Of a stretch of 64,000 bases of DNA, positions 63,384 to 64,000 are shown piece by piece. Every line of letters begins with the position of its first letter. Position 1 is the stretch's first letter. The position numbers and the translations under genes were made by a program. This DNA comes from a virus: IMG/VR virus record IMGVR_UViG_3300043607_000045, positions 1 to 64,000 of that record, one strand, 5' to 3'. Under the pieces are notes generated by a model. It searched no databases. It saw only the letters and a program-made list of their open reading frames with translations, and had not been told where the DNA came from.

Positions 63384-64000
63384 ATGATGACACGATGGTT
63401 GCGGTGGTGGACCCAGTCGCCCGACGGCCTCCTCTGGGGGGCGTTCGAGGACGGGCAAGCCTTTATCGCTGGCGTGCTGGCGAAGCTCCCCGAGGGGCAA
63501 CGCGCACAGGCGAAGGCGATCTTCGATGCAGCGGAGGCGAAGGACGCGGTCACCCTGATCGGGGACGGCGCGCTGGCTCGCTCCGACTACAGCAAGCACA
63601 TGGATACGATCAAGACGCAGGATCAGGAGCTGAAGGACAAGCTCGCGGCGGCGACACAGCTCTACGAGAAGAACGATGCCTGGTACAAAGCCAACGCCAC
63701 TGCGCTCCAGGAGTACCCCACCCTCAAGTCCGAGGTGGAGCGCCTGAAGGCCGGCGGCGGGGGTGGCGATGACGACGACGACAAGGAGAAGAAGGTGACG
63801 CTCGACAAGAAGAGTATCGAGGACACCATCAAGTCCCTGCTCGGCGCCGAGCTGGATCTCCAGCTCTCCGACCGCGAGCGGGGCTACGTCGACGTCGTGG
63901 CGTTCATGCAAGACACCGGGGGATCCCACCTCAAGATGTTTGGGGAGCTGCCCTCGATGCGCGAGCTGACCGCCAACCCGAAGCTCGGGAAGCCGATCCT
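63384..64000 (+). CDS. scaffold-like protein, 3'-truncated by window edge
   Basis: GGAGAG lies six bases before ATG 63384, and the frame is open to the end of the window (205 codons). The visible part has a Trp-rich start (MTRWLRWWTQSPDG), a coiled-coil middle (HMDTIKTQDQELKDKLAAAT), an acidic GGGGGDDDDDKEKK patch and further helices. Charge, coiled coils and place after the portal fit a scaffolding protein. The major capsid gene would be expected next, outside the window. Confidence 0.68.
   Translation, partial: MMTRWLRWWTQSPDGLLWGAFEDGQAFIAGVLAKLPEGQRAQAKAIFDAAEAKDAVTLIGDGALARSDYSKHMDTIKTQDQELKDKLAAATQLYEKNDAWYKANATALQEYPTLKSEVERLKAGGGGGDDDDDKEKKVTLDKKSIEDTIKSLLGAELDLQLSDRERGYVDVVAFMQDTGGSHLKMFGELPSMRELTANPKLGKPI

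Noticed and set aside
1-64000. tRNA genes, integrase, transposases or insertion sequences
   Set aside because: None was recognised; gaps are short and no transposase or recombinase motifs were seen. A tRNA search program would be needed to exclude small RNA genes fully.

Overview
The window looks like most of the genome of a tailed, podovirus-like bacteriophage. It is GC-rich (roughly 65% by eye), almost wholly coding, and free of tRNA, rRNA, integrase and ribosomal genes. It carries a large terminase, a P22-sized portal protein, a scaffold-like protein, head-tail adaptor-like proteins, a P22 gp10-like tail protein and internal ejection proteins, one with a lytic transglycosylase domain. Shine-Dalgarno sites and TTGACA-type promoters point to a bacterial host. 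The host cannot be named from the sequence.

Layout. Positions 1-13577 (rightward) hold virion genes: a LamG-like protein cut by the left edge, two adaptor-like paralogues, the gp10-like protein, a GNAT-like protein, and Ala/Pro-rich internal proteins ending in a 940-residue protein with an N-terminal transglycosylase. Positions 13574-46956 (leftward) form a long run of genes, most overlapping the next by one to a few bases. It contains a UDG-DNA polymerase A fusion, an SLOG/HAD/macro-domain group, a Dam-like adenine methyltransferase, a large glycosyltransferase and methyltransferase cassette, a Pif1-like helicase, a P-loop ATPase, a Cas4-like nuclease and many Cys-rich microproteins. One rightward gene, a RepA-like ATPase (40858-41811), interrupts it. 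A parS-like palindrome lies upstream of that gene and an iteron-like cluster downstream. Positions 47113-64000 are mostly rightward: a DUF932-like protein, small membrane proteins, a putative small terminase, a secreted beta-helix protein, the large terminase, a collagen-like fibre protein, portal, tiny basic proteins and the start of the scaffold gene.

The major capsid gene is not visible. Portal and scaffold run off the right edge and tail genes run in from the left edge, so the capsid most likely lies in the missing piece between the two ends of a circularly permuted or circular map.

The strongest unusual signals are: heavy over-use of GGATCC/GATC together with a Dam-like methyltransferase carrying an NMPF motif; a plasmid-like replicon island (RepA-like ATPase, iteron-like repeats, parS-like site); compensated local frame switches in two core genes (polymerase and large terminase); a membrane microprotein nested in the helicase ORF with a possible CTG helicase start; a sugar-modification cassette of four glycosyltransferases plus a GT9-like protein and four methyltransferases; and an SLOG/HAD/macro-domain group that could act on nucleotide signals. 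Function assignments rest on motifs read by eye; no database search was possible.
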